Origin: Zygaena filipendulae
Lineage: Eukaryota > Arthropoda > Insecta > Lepidoptera > Zygaenidae
Direction: 5' to 3'
Length of the DNA: 64,000 nucleotides
Assembly: GCA_907165275.2 (NCBI GenBank)
Contig: OU015659.1
Location: 6,180,501 to 6,244,500, forward strand
The notes under the pieces were generated by a model, which saw only the letters and a list, made by a program, of their open reading frames with translations, was not told the DNA's origin and made no database searches. The position numbers and the translations under genes were made by a program. Shown piece by piece: positions 13,436 to 24,810 of the stretch (the first letter of the stretch is position 1; every line of letters begins with the position of its first letter).

Positions 13436-16400
13436 TTTTTATATAAAATTAATCAATTTGTTAAGGAAGATCAATGTTTTTTTTTCTTTAAAATGAACAT
13501 TTCCCCTTGAAAATATTTGACAAGTTTTTACTGGGCAGTGTGACCCAAGGACAATTAATAACAAGAATTTAATTCGAATTTTCACACAAAAAATAATTTG
13601 ACTTTGCTCCCACATTCAGTCAGTGTCTAGGCACCTACCTCGAGTGGTATCACTCTATCTCTGGAATTAGCATGAGCCGAGCGCTCGCAACGCATATCGG
13701 ACCATCTTCGTACTGACACGGCACCAACTCTACGGGAGCTCATTATATTATACATACTATATATATCCTAATGTTGCCAGTAGGTAGGAAAGAAAGTCTA
13801 GCTTTTGTTGAATATATGTAGATATTTTCCATACGACATCAGGCTAATAGCTTTACATGTTCCCACTAAGCAAGCAGAAATTGCAACAGTATCGTTGAAC
13901 ATCTCAAATGAGAGTATGTAATGTGAACTTGCAAAGTCCTCGCAATGTGTGAGGAAAGTCGAAAATAAAGTCTTATTTACGTTTGGAAATCACCTTAATA
14001 TTAATGTTGCGTTTGTTTTGTAACTTTTAAAAGCGTAATAGACAAACTTACTGAAACTTCTATAAGTTACATGCTTGGCGGGTTGCTTCAACTCACAGTA
14101 ATACGATAATAAAACTATTGAAATGTAAAATTTCTCCAGTACCTACCTATCTACCGTCATAATCTATAGAATAATTATGGAAAACAACGTAAACGATTTA
14201 TCTAGGATTCAACAGCATATCAGAGATTATTTTTACCGAATTCTCACCTGGAAAATTGAAATCCAATTAATTTTATTTTTAATTATATTGCAATGCGATG
14301 TTTTTTGTTTTCAAAACCTTTATGCATAACAATTCAGAAAAATTTCATTGAATGCAGATGAGATAAACAAACAAACATTTATTAGTATGCAAAATTTTTT
14401 TGTGTTTCATTATTTTTAGACAAGCTTCGCAAGGCAACACAATTAGTTATCATTAACCTGAAGTATATGGCGGTTTTGTTTGTTCGAGCCTAAGAAATAC
14501 GAGTAAAATATCATCGCAAAATTTTAATTAAAAATAAAATCCGATCTAAAGCGAATCAAGCTCACATAATTAGGTTTCTGTACTAACAATACAACAAAAA
14601 AGTAGTACTAACCTTATTGAAGTCACAATTATAGCTTTATTAATCTAGGAGATCTGGAGGTAAACGCTATTATCATGAGTTTTCGGTAAAACATTTGTAA
14701 TATATGTATAATAACTTAAGCTATATTAATTTCACTGAAAAACTTGTAAAACAACTAATTTAACAAACAAAGACCAAAAGTTTTCGCCGTCAGATTATTT
14801 GGTGAGAGTAAAAATATATAAATATACCTAATATGGATAATATAATACATATATTTAAATACTTAATAAACCACTACGCGGCTGCAACATATAGGTACTC
14901 CACATATTATGTTACGTTATATAGTCGCTTTAAATCCGTTCGTCACGTTTGATCCTCCTTTTTGCTCCAAACAACATGGGCTAAAAATAAATGTAATCCC
15001 TACTTAGTGCTTAGCCACCAACCAACGCATACCGTTGTTCTTGTTATACATCCAGCCACGACGGGATAAATAAATAAAAATTATACGAGTGAGATAATCT
15101 TAAGTATCTACTTGCTCAAATGGTCCGAAACAGAAATTCTTGTGGTTCGTGATTCCAAATCAGAAATTCGATGTCACAAGTCGTTACATAATTCTTAATT
15201 TTACTTGTTCAGATTAATTAAAAAGTTACCATTAATTACTTATATAAATATACGTTAGTACTGATCTTAATTATTATTATTGATCGTGAGTTTTAAAATA
15301 AGCAAATAGCTGAAAATGCGTTACCGGTATCGAGCGTCCAAGCATTAGACTTCAACGGGCGCTCTTGTTATTTATTTATACTAGTTAGACAGTTAGGCAC
15401 TCTTAATACTTATTATCGATACCTACTTATTAAATAGAAGAGATCTTTTTTGTAGACCGTTTGTAACGTTATTTTTTTAAAATAATCTTAATAATAATTA
15501 ACTATGGAAGCACACAAATGATGGTCTTATTTTTTAAAAGCGATCTCTTCCAGATGACTTTAAAAAATCGTTCTTATTAATTGGTAAACTTACTTACCAG
15601 AAAATTATAATGTTTCACAGTAATATTGTTTCTAAATCAGTTTTTCACTTTCACTAAGAATACTATTATGATTAGTTAAGTTTCAGTTAACGAAACTACA
15701 GTTTTAAAAAATAGCAAAACTGATGGTGACAATTCAGATTATTTTCAAACATAAAGTAAAAATAAATATTTTATTTCAATAGTTTTTAAAGTTTCCTATT
15801 ACAAAGTGACTTTCCGGCGGGCGCGTTCGTTCGGAAATGGCGGGCTGTTTTTCGTGTAGGGGCTGTGCGTGTCCTTGCGTAGCGAACAAGGTCTTACTAT
15901 GCCTGTATGTGGACGCGCGCCATCGGATCTTTGCTTCTTATAGTCCAGTATGTATTTATTTTTAAAAATAACTTAGTACCCTGTTTTGCCAGCAGGTAAG
16001 ACTACATATTAGACAATTTGATTAATAACACGCTGTAGTAATAGTAATAATTATTTAATTTTTTTTTTTACCAAACGCAACTAAATTTACACAGTGCAAA
16101 ACTGCTTTCCATAGAAACTTCTATTTATCTCTATTAACTTGGAATATAGAGTAGGTATATAAAAATAAATACTTTTGCTTAATTCCAACTACAGTTTATT
16201 TTAGGTAGGTAGGTATTTTAACGAAAATTAAATCACAACGACAACTTACTTACAAAAATACCAACAACCTTCATAGAATTATTACATTTAGTTACCTACA
16301 ATTTTTAGCTGTATGTACATGTGAAGTTACATATGAAGTTTATGAGTGCTGTCTCTATAAAAATCTCTACCAATCATGATTAGCAGAACACAAAATTTGA

Positions 16401-17451
16401 CATTGCCACATTACCAATAATTTATTTTGTAACCTCAAATACCGGTAAGAATTTCCAGTACTTGGTGGTGTACACCGTCGACAGGTAAAATCATTCATAT
16501 TTTTTAATATTTGTATGCAATATTTCAAACGATGTTATCATTATATCATCTCAAGTGTTCGATGTTTTGTAATTGTAAACTTTATGCAGGATGTGTAGAG
16601 CGTGACCGAAAATGTTGAACGAAAAAATCACAAATAAGTATTTACTTTTTATTATTATTATTATTAATTTATCTATTCAAAATAGAATATTTATATCTTA
16701 CAATTATTTAAAAAAAACCTGACATACATATTGTAATGTGTTAACATTATTACAAATCTTTTTGCTTAGTTTTGACTTAAATGAGATATACATATTATAT
16801 CATTAATTGTTGTATTTAATACGAGTTTATTCCCCAAAAGGTTCCAAAGAAGAATGGGGCTAACATACAGACGAACATCAATGCGGTCAATACTTCTAAG
16901 TGATTGAGATTATCATGTTTATGTTTTATATTATGTATTTATGTTATGTAATTGTAGCGTAATTATACGCGAAAATTCTGCATTCATTCCTGAAATTATG
17001 TTTTATCTTATTTAGGTACCTATATCCTCGGTTCATACCTTCGTATACTGACCGTTAAGAAAGAGTAGAGTATTTGCGAAAAAAAAAACAATGTCAGTGG
17101 ATCAAATTGTGAGAGTGTTTTTAGTAACAAAAAGTGACTGGTATTGTATCAAAAACAATTCGTCAACATTAGGTTTTTGTGTCACGTATGTGCCTTACAT
17201 AGTAAGCTTGTGATCAGCCTTGACTTGGCAATAACCTTTTTTAGATATAGAGGTGAATAATGCGTGATCAGCTTTAAGTAGTATCATCTAGGTGTATACC
17301 TCTATCTGTAACAGGATTAGTTTTGTAAACAAGATGCAATAGTTTAATATAAGCCTACTTCTCGAAAAATTATTGTGATTTATTCTTTAGTAGGTACTTA
17401 TAATATCAATGGATTTACCATTATAACAATTTACTATCATATTTATTACTG
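13436..17451. other. Intergenic DNA, few recognisable elements
   Basis: No exon recognised. Segment 15800-15950 is distinctly CpG-rich (GGCGGGCGCGTTCGTTCGG, GTGGACGCGCGCCATCGG) inside AT-rich DNA and may be the end of a transposon. ATT triplet runs occur near 16650. The rest is AT-rich without visible structure. Confidence 0.5.
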
Positions 17452-17774
17452 CTGCAGCAGTGCCCCGCGGTTTCACTCGCGGTAATTTCGGAGTTCCCGC
17501 GGGAATTCCGGGATAAAAAGTACCCTATGTCCTTTTCTGTACCCCTGACAACGTGTACTATGAAATAATTAATTAAATTTCACCCGCGTTAACTTCAGAG
17601 TTCCAGCGGGATTCCGGGATAAAAAGTACCCTATGTGTTAATCTGATGTATAAGCTATACTATTGTAAAGTTTCATTTAAATCTATTCAGTGGTTTTTGC
17701 TTGAAAGAGTAACAAACATCCATCCATCCATCCATCCATACTTACAAACTTTCGCGTTTATAATACATACTAGA
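17452..17774 (-). mobile_element. Helitron (Lep1-like), double-unit form
   Basis: Reads GTGCCCCGCGGTTTCACTCG, module, second module starting TTTCACCCGCGTTAACTTC, then GTTTATAATACATACTAGA|T. Two copies of the GGGATAAAAAGTACCCTATG block are present (about 17511 and 17615). The intact minus-strand 5' end touches the repeat that starts at 17775. Confidence 0.7.
17717..17739. repeat. (ATCC)n microsatellite inside a Helitron
   Basis: About six copies of ATCC, grown from an ACATCCA block common near the 5' end of this Helitron family. A shorter run in the same place occurs near 59130. Confidence 0.85.
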
Positions 17775-18410
17775 TTCGCCCTGTGCGCGAGCTGCGAGCA
17801 GCTCGCGTTTCCGAGCCAGGGCCGGAACAATTTCCCCATACAAACAACTAATGTTCGGCGGCCATCTTGAAAAATGACGCAATCGAAAAACTGATTCGAT
17901 ATTCGGCATCAGCGACCCCAAAAACCCCCGGATGCCGAACCTCACCCGGATCGGATCAACTTTTTTTTCGGTCGCCATTTTGAATCCGCCATTTTGGATT
18001 TTTACCACGCCAGGCGGTTGCCCCCCATTAACCTCTATGACATTTGTTTGAGCACCCCCCACCTGACTCTTTTAGTTTCGGAGATAATCGAGTTTGAATT
18101 TTGTTCGGCGGCCATGTTTTTTTCCGCCACTTTGAAAAAAAAGTTACACTATTGAAATTTGCCCAAGGTGTGGATGAAATTTAGTTAGAAACGTTTTCAC
18201 TTTCGATGGATAGTTTCGGCGGGCAGTCGACTCACTACCTGATGAGAAGCAGGAATCGAAGATGTCGAGGTTTTCCCATAATCACCGAAACGTCCCCTCT
18301 ACATGTTCCATACATTATATCAACCTAGAGATGCTCCTTCTGGGAGAACAATTATGTCAGTGAGTGAGTGGTAATCGAGCTTTATATATTATAATAAAAT
18401 AAAATACATT
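17775..18410. repeat. GCCATTTTG-rich interspersed element
   Basis: Contains repeated GTTCGGCGGCCAT blocks (about 17851 and 18102), several GCCATYTTG strings, and an end reading CAGTGAGTGAGTGGTAATCG followed by TTTATATATTATAATAAA. The richer base composition and the A/T-rich end suggest a retroposed (LINE/SINE-like) fragment. No reverse transcriptase frame is visible, and the 106-codon minus-strand frame across it has no recognisable domain. Confidence 0.55.
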
Positions 18411-19228
18411 AGTAGGACTAAAAATAGTGTAAGTATATCGTAGTTATCGTATCTGCTCTGACGCACAGCGCTGAACTTCCGTTGGTCCAGCTGTGGGTGC
18501 ACGTTCATAGGCAAATTAAGACGTCCCGATCTAGATTCCTGGTTAGTGTACAGGGTTTTTCGTTCCCGGTCTGTAAGTGAATAAATATCTTGTGTAATAT
18601 AGTATGTATACCTAAGTTTGTAACAAAATCTATGTAGCATAGGTAGGTACGTACATAAACGTATTTATCGTTTGTTTGATTTCCACGATTCAACACTAAA
18701 AAATAAGTAAGTAAAGTTTTAATGCAAGTTTTAAGTATCAAACATTATACTTACATAATATTATTCTGGTAAAAATGCCTATAATTTTTAAAGACGTAAT
18801 CCTGAATGCGCTAATGCATAATATTGTGCCCGCACCTACCTAATATTTATTATATAAATTTTATTTTCGCTATTAATGGTAGCTTAAGAATTTAATAAGT
18901 ACAAAAAACACAATCGCTAATGCCATGCCTTTAACAGGGCTCGTCACGAGATCTTGACATTCATACACATCAGGTTGATAACGCTTTCAAACGCGCGAAA
19001 CGCCCACATGAAGTGTCATTGACCCGCAAGAAGACATTATTGTCATGCCTACAAGAGTTTACAATGAGTGTCCTGTAACGGTCATAACACGACTTTAGGA
19101 GTGTCCAATTCGAGTAAGTAAATACCTACCATAAATGAATCATAATTTTAATAAAAACTTCTCCCATGTTTCAGAACTTCTATAGGTACCTAAGCGAAAA
19201 GCATAAACCTATTAACTAACTTATTGCT

Positions 19229-19278
19229 ATGGAAAATTATTGTTACGAAAATGTGATGGAAATGCAACAGCAATTTCT
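19229..19278 (+). CDS. Possible isolated first coding exon
   Basis: An ATG opens 16 codons (MENYCYENVMEMQQQF plus two bases) that end exactly at a consensus splice donor, CT|GTAAGT. Glutamine- and methionine-rich content with no stop before the donor is suggestive. No partner exon in the matching phase was found nearby, and PDAP1 starts its own CDS at 21740. If real, it opens a gene whose first intron spans PDAP1. The short length makes chance a serious alternative. Confidence 0.22.
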
Positions 19279-19375
19279 GTAAGTTTCCGCGCTTTCCGCT
19301 CAGTGTATTTAAAGTGCAAGTCACACCGGGAACGAAGCAAAACGAAGCTAAGTTCATTTAGTGTCGCTCTTATCC

Positions 19376-19508
19376 TAGAGTGCGCGCAAGATAAGTCTGT
19401 GCGCTGGGTAGTGAAAAGTAACTAACTATGGTACACTACTACAGGCTAAGCGGCCAACGATTGGTTCCGATTTTGGCCGCGCGCAGACTTATCTTGGACG
19501 CACTCTAC
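19376..19508. repeat. Inverted repeat, arms about 34 bp
   Basis: The left arm (AGAGTGCGCGCAAGATAAG TCTGTGCGC) is complementary to the right arm (GCGCGCAGACTTATCTTGGACGCACTCT), with about 65 bases between. Probably a small foldback element or its ends. Confidence 0.7.
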
Positions 19509-19622
19509 CACTATAGTTAAGTACCGCGTCTTTTCACACACACACTACTAAGCCAGTTCTGTAATTCCTGCCTGCAGCCGAGCTGACATTCTATGTATAA
19601 TCGTTGACGCATGGAAAACTAA

Positions 19623-20054
19623 GGAGCCCCACACATTAACAATCCGCCTGCATTCTCTGGTCCTATCGGTTGGCCTGCCGTCCATGGGCTTTAGCCCACA
19701 CATCATAGCGATTATTGCCTGCCGGCAATGGTCGAATACCTGCTCTGAGTCTACACACTAGCAGGCGGCAACATAGGGCGGTAATCGATAGTTTCACCCC
19801 CGCCGGCAGCTGCTTGAATAGCGGCTCGGGATGTACATACTAGCAGGCGGCAGTTTAGTTAGTTCGCACAGCTGCATGTGTAGATGTAGATCACAGACTG
19901 TCCGGCCGATACCTGTCGACACAAGCCTGTGACGGCAAGCAGCCACACACTCTGGGTTCGCATTGGCCGTCAATCCAAAACATTCAGGGGAACTGTGAGT
20001 CTGTGATCTATTGAGATCAACCGACAGGCTGATATCTGCCGCTGGACTGTTAAT
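19623..20054. mobile_element. PIF/Harbinger-like MITE, one end truncated
   Basis: Left end TAA|GGAGCCCCACACATTAACAA; the right end carries the complement of ATTAACARTCC but lacks the terminal GGAGCCCC. Internal ACTAGCAGGCGGCA is repeated (about 19756 and 19841). GC-rich subterminal repeats next to a TAA resemble the Harbinger elements at 24494 and 36573. There is no coding capacity. Confidence 0.5.
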
Positions 20055-20464
20055 TTTATTAATGTTTAACGAATCGTCATGTCACGTAGTCACGTAGAAT
20101 CATCCAATCAAAACGCGTTTTAAGTGATATAACGGTCCTGTCCCTTAGTTTAACGTATACGTTAACGATTAGATAAATTATAGATCCTCAACTTGGCTAC
20201 GGGGGCAGGGAGTGAACGAAAGAACAAAAAAGTGGCTCGATGAGAAAAGCTAAACAGCACAAATTTAAATTGCCAGTCGGCACTGGAAAGTGTCCTGCAA
20301 GTGTGCTATAGTTTCCTCTCGATGTATTCCTTCATCGACAGCAAGCCCATTGTTGGAGTTTGAACGCCTTGCAAGTTGCAACGTATGATCCGAATGCGCC
20401 AACCACATTCGAAACGGTTTCGTTTGCTAGTGAATTATTAGTGATCACGTCGATCATCTAAACG

Positions 20465-20744
20465 TGTCTGCCTGTCAGTCTGTTCGCGATAAACTCGAAA
20501 ACTAAAAAAACGAATATTCTCATTTCTTATGCGGTTTTCATCAATAGATAGAGTGATTCATGAGTAAGGTTTATGTATATAATTTGTCAAGGTTTTGTGT
20601 AGGTAAATTAGTTGCTGGAAGTGTCGACAAAAGTCAAGCCGCCTACGTTGTAAGGGGTACAGAAAAGAGCATAGGATACTTTTTATCCTAGAATTTACGC
20701 AGGAACTCCAAAATTAACGCGGTTGGAACCGCGAGAACAGTTAG
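20465..20744 (+). mobile_element. Helitron (ATAGATAGAGTGATTCATGA type)
   Basis: Shares TGCGGTTTTCATCAATAGAT and AGAGTGATTCATGAG with 48464-48669. It ends in GGTTGGAACCGCG hairpin remains and AGAACAGTTAG. The 3' terminus is mutated and the 5' end approximate. Confidence 0.6.
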
Positions 20745-20834
20745 TTATAAAAATAAAAATAAAATACTTTGGGCAATGTGCGGCAAACCTATCTATAATA
20801 GACAAAATTCGTAAAAATATCAAAAATATTGTTT

Positions 20835-21230
20835 TCATACCACCTGCTCAACAGTCGACAATGTCCAATTACAATATAATATCACGCAATCTCGACGTAA
20901 AGTAGGCCATTACATCCCAAGGGATGTAATGTTGTATGAAACTCCCAAGGGAGTAAAGTGATTTGGGTTTGGAACGTTAAAATTTGTAGGAAAACTTAGC
21001 ATTTTTTTTTCAGTTCGATTTTAGAAGAAACCCTCTTTACAATGCCCATGTATAGAGGGTTTATGTCTCTCAGAAGGTATGAAAAGTAGAGCATTCACCT
21101 CGAGGATAACCTGTCTTCGTCACGGGTGGCTTAATCCTTTTGCTTCACTCAAGACTCTACTTAACTCCAGTCCCTCGTTTTGCTCAGGTTCCAATATACC
21201 GCCCGTGACGTAAGACATTGCATTACTCCA
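20835..21230. mobile_element. Composite repeat, short copy
   Basis: Matches two separated parts of 48690-50160. The first runs from CATACCACCTGCTC through TGTATGAAACTCCCAAGGGA to GTAGGAAAACT. The second runs from GGTATGAAAAGTAGAG to GTGACGTAAGACA. A perfect 24-bp palindrome (11-bp arms CATTACATCCC) sits at 20908-20931. No coding region. Confidence 0.7.
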
Positions 21231-21739
21231 ATCAAAGAGAAAATAATCATGACTCCAATCTACTACAGTCTACTATATATAGTTCTTAAGTTCTTTTTTT
21301 CTTCTAATAGTAAATAGCAACTTTTAAAATAATTGTGCCAGTGACTTTTTTGGTACAGTTTATTTCTTTCGGGGCATCGTCATCTCACTGATGCATATAT
21401 TCATACGAGAAAGACATCTGTGCTGGCTGTATGGACTTAAATGTATATATTTGTATGTTAAAACATTAAAAAAAAAAATGATTTAAGAAATCTCGGGAGT
21501 TCCAAAATCTACAGAAGTCGACATTGGCCAAATAGAAACGCCAAACAGTTGTGTGACACTGACAAGTGACAGACGTGTGTTCGTCAGCAAACGACAAACG
21601 TCAATTTAATTGTCAAATCCAGCCATCATCAAATTCCGTCTCCAAACCGAATTTTCTGTTGTTTGGCTGTTACTTTCAACTAACAAACGCTCTATTTATT
21701 TTGCAATATCCATTCAACATTTTAAGATAAGCATCAAAA

Positions 21740-24346
21740 ATGCCACGTGGTATGTATTTCATGCGTTAAATTTAATTTTCTCAATGTCAAACAATGTTAA
21801 TGAAAATGTGCTTTAACGTCTAACCTTCTTGTCCCAAAAAATCCTTATTTTCTGTATGATATTTTCAGGTAAATATACGAATCATAAGGGCCGTAACCGT
21901 AAGTTCACTAGTCCTGAAGAGTTGGAGGAGCAGCGAAAACAAGAGGAGCTGAAACAAAAGTAAGTTCATGCAGCTTTTTTAACGCATCTATATGGTGCAC
22001 ATGCCAATGGTGACAAATGTAAGATTTTAGCACTGGTCACGGTCGGCGCCTTGGCTCGCTGAAGAGATTAAGTCAGGTACAGTCAATCAGAGGTATCACA
22101 TCTATACCATAATAGATAAAATAGAGTTAATCTGTAGAAGACATATAAGCTGTATTTGTTAGTCATGTTAGTATGTAGTTACAGAACCCAGACAATTATG
22201 TGTGCAAGTGCTTTGAAATAGAAGTGCTTGCAACCATTACTCTTCTGTATAAAGTTCAAGTTATTTTCAATAAAGAGTATTAAAAAAAAATATCACACAG
22301 TGCTAATTGGTCCTAAACTAAGAAAAGCTTTTACTATTAGTACCAGACAACTGATTTACTTTTTTTGTTGTAATTACAAGATTTTAATACAAACTGAACC
22401 TGCAACACTTCACATAGCAATCAGGTTCGCTAACTACTTGAGCTATCATCCTCAAGCCCTCACTTCAGTTTCCAATCCTCTTTGAGGTAATTATTTATCA
22501 TGTTGCTGATTCTACTACTTTTTTTTCTGTGAGACTACATTATAGATTTAGATAATTATTATAAATTATTTGACCAATGTTTGAAATAAAATATAATTAT
22601 CCAAAGTTATATGTATCCATAATCTTAATATCATTAAATGGTCTAGTTGATCTGAATGAACTAGAACTAGTTGATCCCTCATGGTTTCATTTGCTTTAAT
22701 TTGGAAGTTTCTGTGAGAATTCTGGGATCAAAGTGTATTTATGTCACTTGATTTCCTATAGGTGAAGAATTTTCTTAGTCCATTACAAACAAGCATACAA
22801 GAAAACAAATCTATTCTTTTTATAATATTAGTATAGATACAATTTCACAACACAAATCTATGTGATCCCATAGTAAATCATCATTATGTCTTTTATAGAT
22901 GGAAAAAAGAGCATGGTGATGAAAGTCCCAGTGAGGAGGAAGATTCCCCTGAAAAATCTGGATCTGACAGTGATGAAACAGACTCTGATGATGATGTAAG
23001 TATATTGGACCTTTTAATTTTTTACTTACCAACATCAGGTCCTTGTGTTACATTTACTGCCTGTGACTTACTTTAACAATGTAGTTAACAGCATTCAACA
23101 GGTTCCAATAAATACTATGAGTAAGCAGTATAAAATGTAGGTACAAAGCACATTTAGTTGAAAATTTTTGTTCGCATTTATTATACCTTCTCAATAGGCA
23201 ATGTCTGTGATAAAAATCTTTAACTAACTAGGATACAATACAATTATGTTTCTTCTTTTTGGTGATTATGTTATTCACACATAGATTTGACTGAAAATAG
23301 TTGTTTTTATCCAATTAGCTGAAAAATGTGAATTTAAAGATTTTATTAACTATCAATGATTATATTCTCTTTGGGTAGCAAGACCGTAATTATTACTCAT
23401 TTCACATTATGTTCACCACGACCACGAGTCCACCACACAGTAATGAAAATTCTACTTGATTATAAATAATGTATTTTTGTGAATATAGTAAATCGATTTT
23501 ATCATTGTGCCCACAAGACAGATAATTTTGGCCCTTGTAAATTATAGTGAATTTCTTTTATTTGTTATATTCCTGTAGGGGGAGCACAAATTTTTTTGCT
23601 CTTGTCCTTTCGATGTCGAGTGGTTTTTTTGTATGGAAAATGAACAACGCTGGATAGATGGCTTTGTTGATTTTCCATACAAAAAACGCTTTGACATTAT
23701 GACGATATCGAAAGGACGGGAGTGAAAAAAATCGTGCTCCCCCTACTGAACTAATTAAGTTATTAAGACTTAAGTAGTGGAAGTACAGAGTTCTTAAAGT
23801 GGAAAATAATATTTTATTTACAGAAACCTACAAAAGCAAAGGGTGTATCTGGACTCATTGAAGTAGAAAATCCCAACCGCATAGTAAAGAAAACAAAAAA
23901 ATTATCTACATTGAATGACAACATAGGAGAAGGTGAAAAACCACAGCTATCAAGGTATATAATAATTATTATACTATTAAAGATCTACAAACATATTAAA
24001 AAATGCACATCTGTATATTTGTGGTAACATTAGTAATTTGTCTTCACAACCATCATTTAAATAAAAAGAATCCCACACTGTCAGACGATATTGAGTGAGC
24101 TATGCCCGGTAACCATTAAAAAATAACTTCCAACCTTTTGTCGCTTCCCAACACAGACGGGAACGCGAGGAGATCGAGCGTCAGCGCGCGGCTGCCGCTT
24201 ACCAAAAGGCGCACGCTGAAGGCAAAACGGAGCAGGCGCGCGCCGACCTCGCCCGACTGGCGATCATCCGCCAACAGCGGGAAGAGGCGGCCAAGCGGCG
24301 CGAGGCCGAGAAGAAAGCTAAGGAGGAGTCCACTACTAAAAAGTAA
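21740..24346 (+). CDS. PDAP1: 28 kDa heat- and acid-stable phosphoprotein, PDAP1 family
   Basis: A complete gene of five coding exons: 21740-21749, 21869-21959, 22899-22995, 23824-23954 and 24157-24346. All introns are GT..AG and all joins are in phase, giving 172 aa (the human protein has 181). The N-terminus is [15 protein letters not shown] then FTSPEE, close to the PDAP1 start. An acidic serine-rich stretch (about residues 40-66), typical of a casein kinase 2 substrate, follows. The diagnostic [10 protein letters not shown] is at 76-85, and the conserved C-terminal charged helix contains [20 protein letters not shown] (131-150). The family binds PDGF-A in mammals and is otherwise tied to mRNA and translation control; its insect role is less clear. 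The first exon codes only MPRG, so homology to exon 2 fixes the start. Exon 5 is very GC-rich against AT-rich introns. No canonical AATAAA appears before about 25123. Confidence 0.94.
22380..22490 (-). mobile_element. SINE head remnant in PDAP1 intron 2
   Basis: The reverse complement has tRNA-like TAGCTCAAGTAGTTAGCGAA and a downstream GTTGCAGGTTCAGT, degenerate A- and B-box blocks spaced as in tRNA-derived SINEs. Confidence 0.4.
22667..22837 (-). mobile_element. Helitron in PDAP1 intron 2
   Basis: Flanked by A (22666) and T (22838). On the minus strand it begins TCTATACTAATATTATAAA and ends in CTAG. The interior is diverged but keeps the TTCTGTGAGAATTCTGGGAT equivalent of the module. It is intronic and does not touch the splice sites. 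Confidence 0.75.
23576..23745. mobile_element. Foldback MITE in PDAP1 intron 3 (TA-flanked)
   Basis: TA|GGGGGAGCAC opens it and GTGCTCCCCC|TA closes it. The long imperfect arms carry GTCCTTTCGAT against ATCGAAAGGAC and GTATGGAAAAT against ATTTTCCATAC. The TA duplication and about 166-bp length fit a Tc1/mariner-type MITE. An old or new status cannot be told from one copy. Confidence 0.8.
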
Positions 24347-24493
24347 AAAAAAATATAATACGACCCTTAATCCAAAACTACGTAGGTACCAACTAGATGT
24401 TCACCTGTGTTATTTAGGGAGTTCCAGCAGAAAATCTGATATCCTTAACTGACTTCTACTCTTCATAAATTACTAGCCTGCCCAGGTTCATAA

Positions 24494-24807
24494 GTGCCAA
24501 CCCACATGATGCGGCGCGGCGCCGCGCCGCAAGCCATTTTGCCGCATTGGCGACCACACGGGCAGCGTGGCGCCGCAGCGACGACAAAAAGAGTAGGCAT
24601 GCCCACCGCCACGTGACAAAACAAGACAAACAACAGCGAGCCGCTTACTCCCCTCCCTGCCTCGTCTCGACTCCGATGCGAGCGCGGCGCGGCGCCGGAG
24701 CACACCGCACGGCACCGTGTGGCTGCAACGCATTTTTGTATGCAATATACGCAGCGGTGCCGCTCAGGCGCCGTACCTGAGCCACACCGCACCGTGTGGG
24801 TTGGCTC
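24494..24807. mobile_element. PIF/Harbinger-type MITE next to PDAP1
   Basis: Terminal inverted repeats GTGCCAACCCACATGATGCG and (complement of the right end) GAGCCAACCCACACGGTGCG are flanked on both sides by TAA (24491-24493, 24808-24810). That target duplication is characteristic of PIF/Harbinger. The 314-bp body is strikingly GC-rich, with a near-perfect palindrome of GCGGCGCGGC / GCCGCGCCGC at its left. It starts 147 bp after the PDAP1 stop, so it probably lies in the 3' UTR or just beyond it. The open frames across it are products of the GC-rich content, not genes. Confidence 0.85.
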
Positions 24808-24810
24808 TAA

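Larger units (their letters stand above)
18411..21539. other. Region between repeat and PDAP1 promoter
   Basis: Holds a possible isolated first exon (19229-19278), an inverted repeat (19376-19508), a Harbinger-like MITE (19623-20054), a Helitron (20465-20744) and a composite repeat (20835-21230). Segment 20100-20460 is less AT-rich and not visibly repetitive; I found no exon in it. Confidence 0.5.

Noticed and set aside
17742..18062. 106-codon minus-strand frame
   Set aside because: Lies wholly across a Helitron end and the GCCATTTTG repeat; no protein family resemblance.
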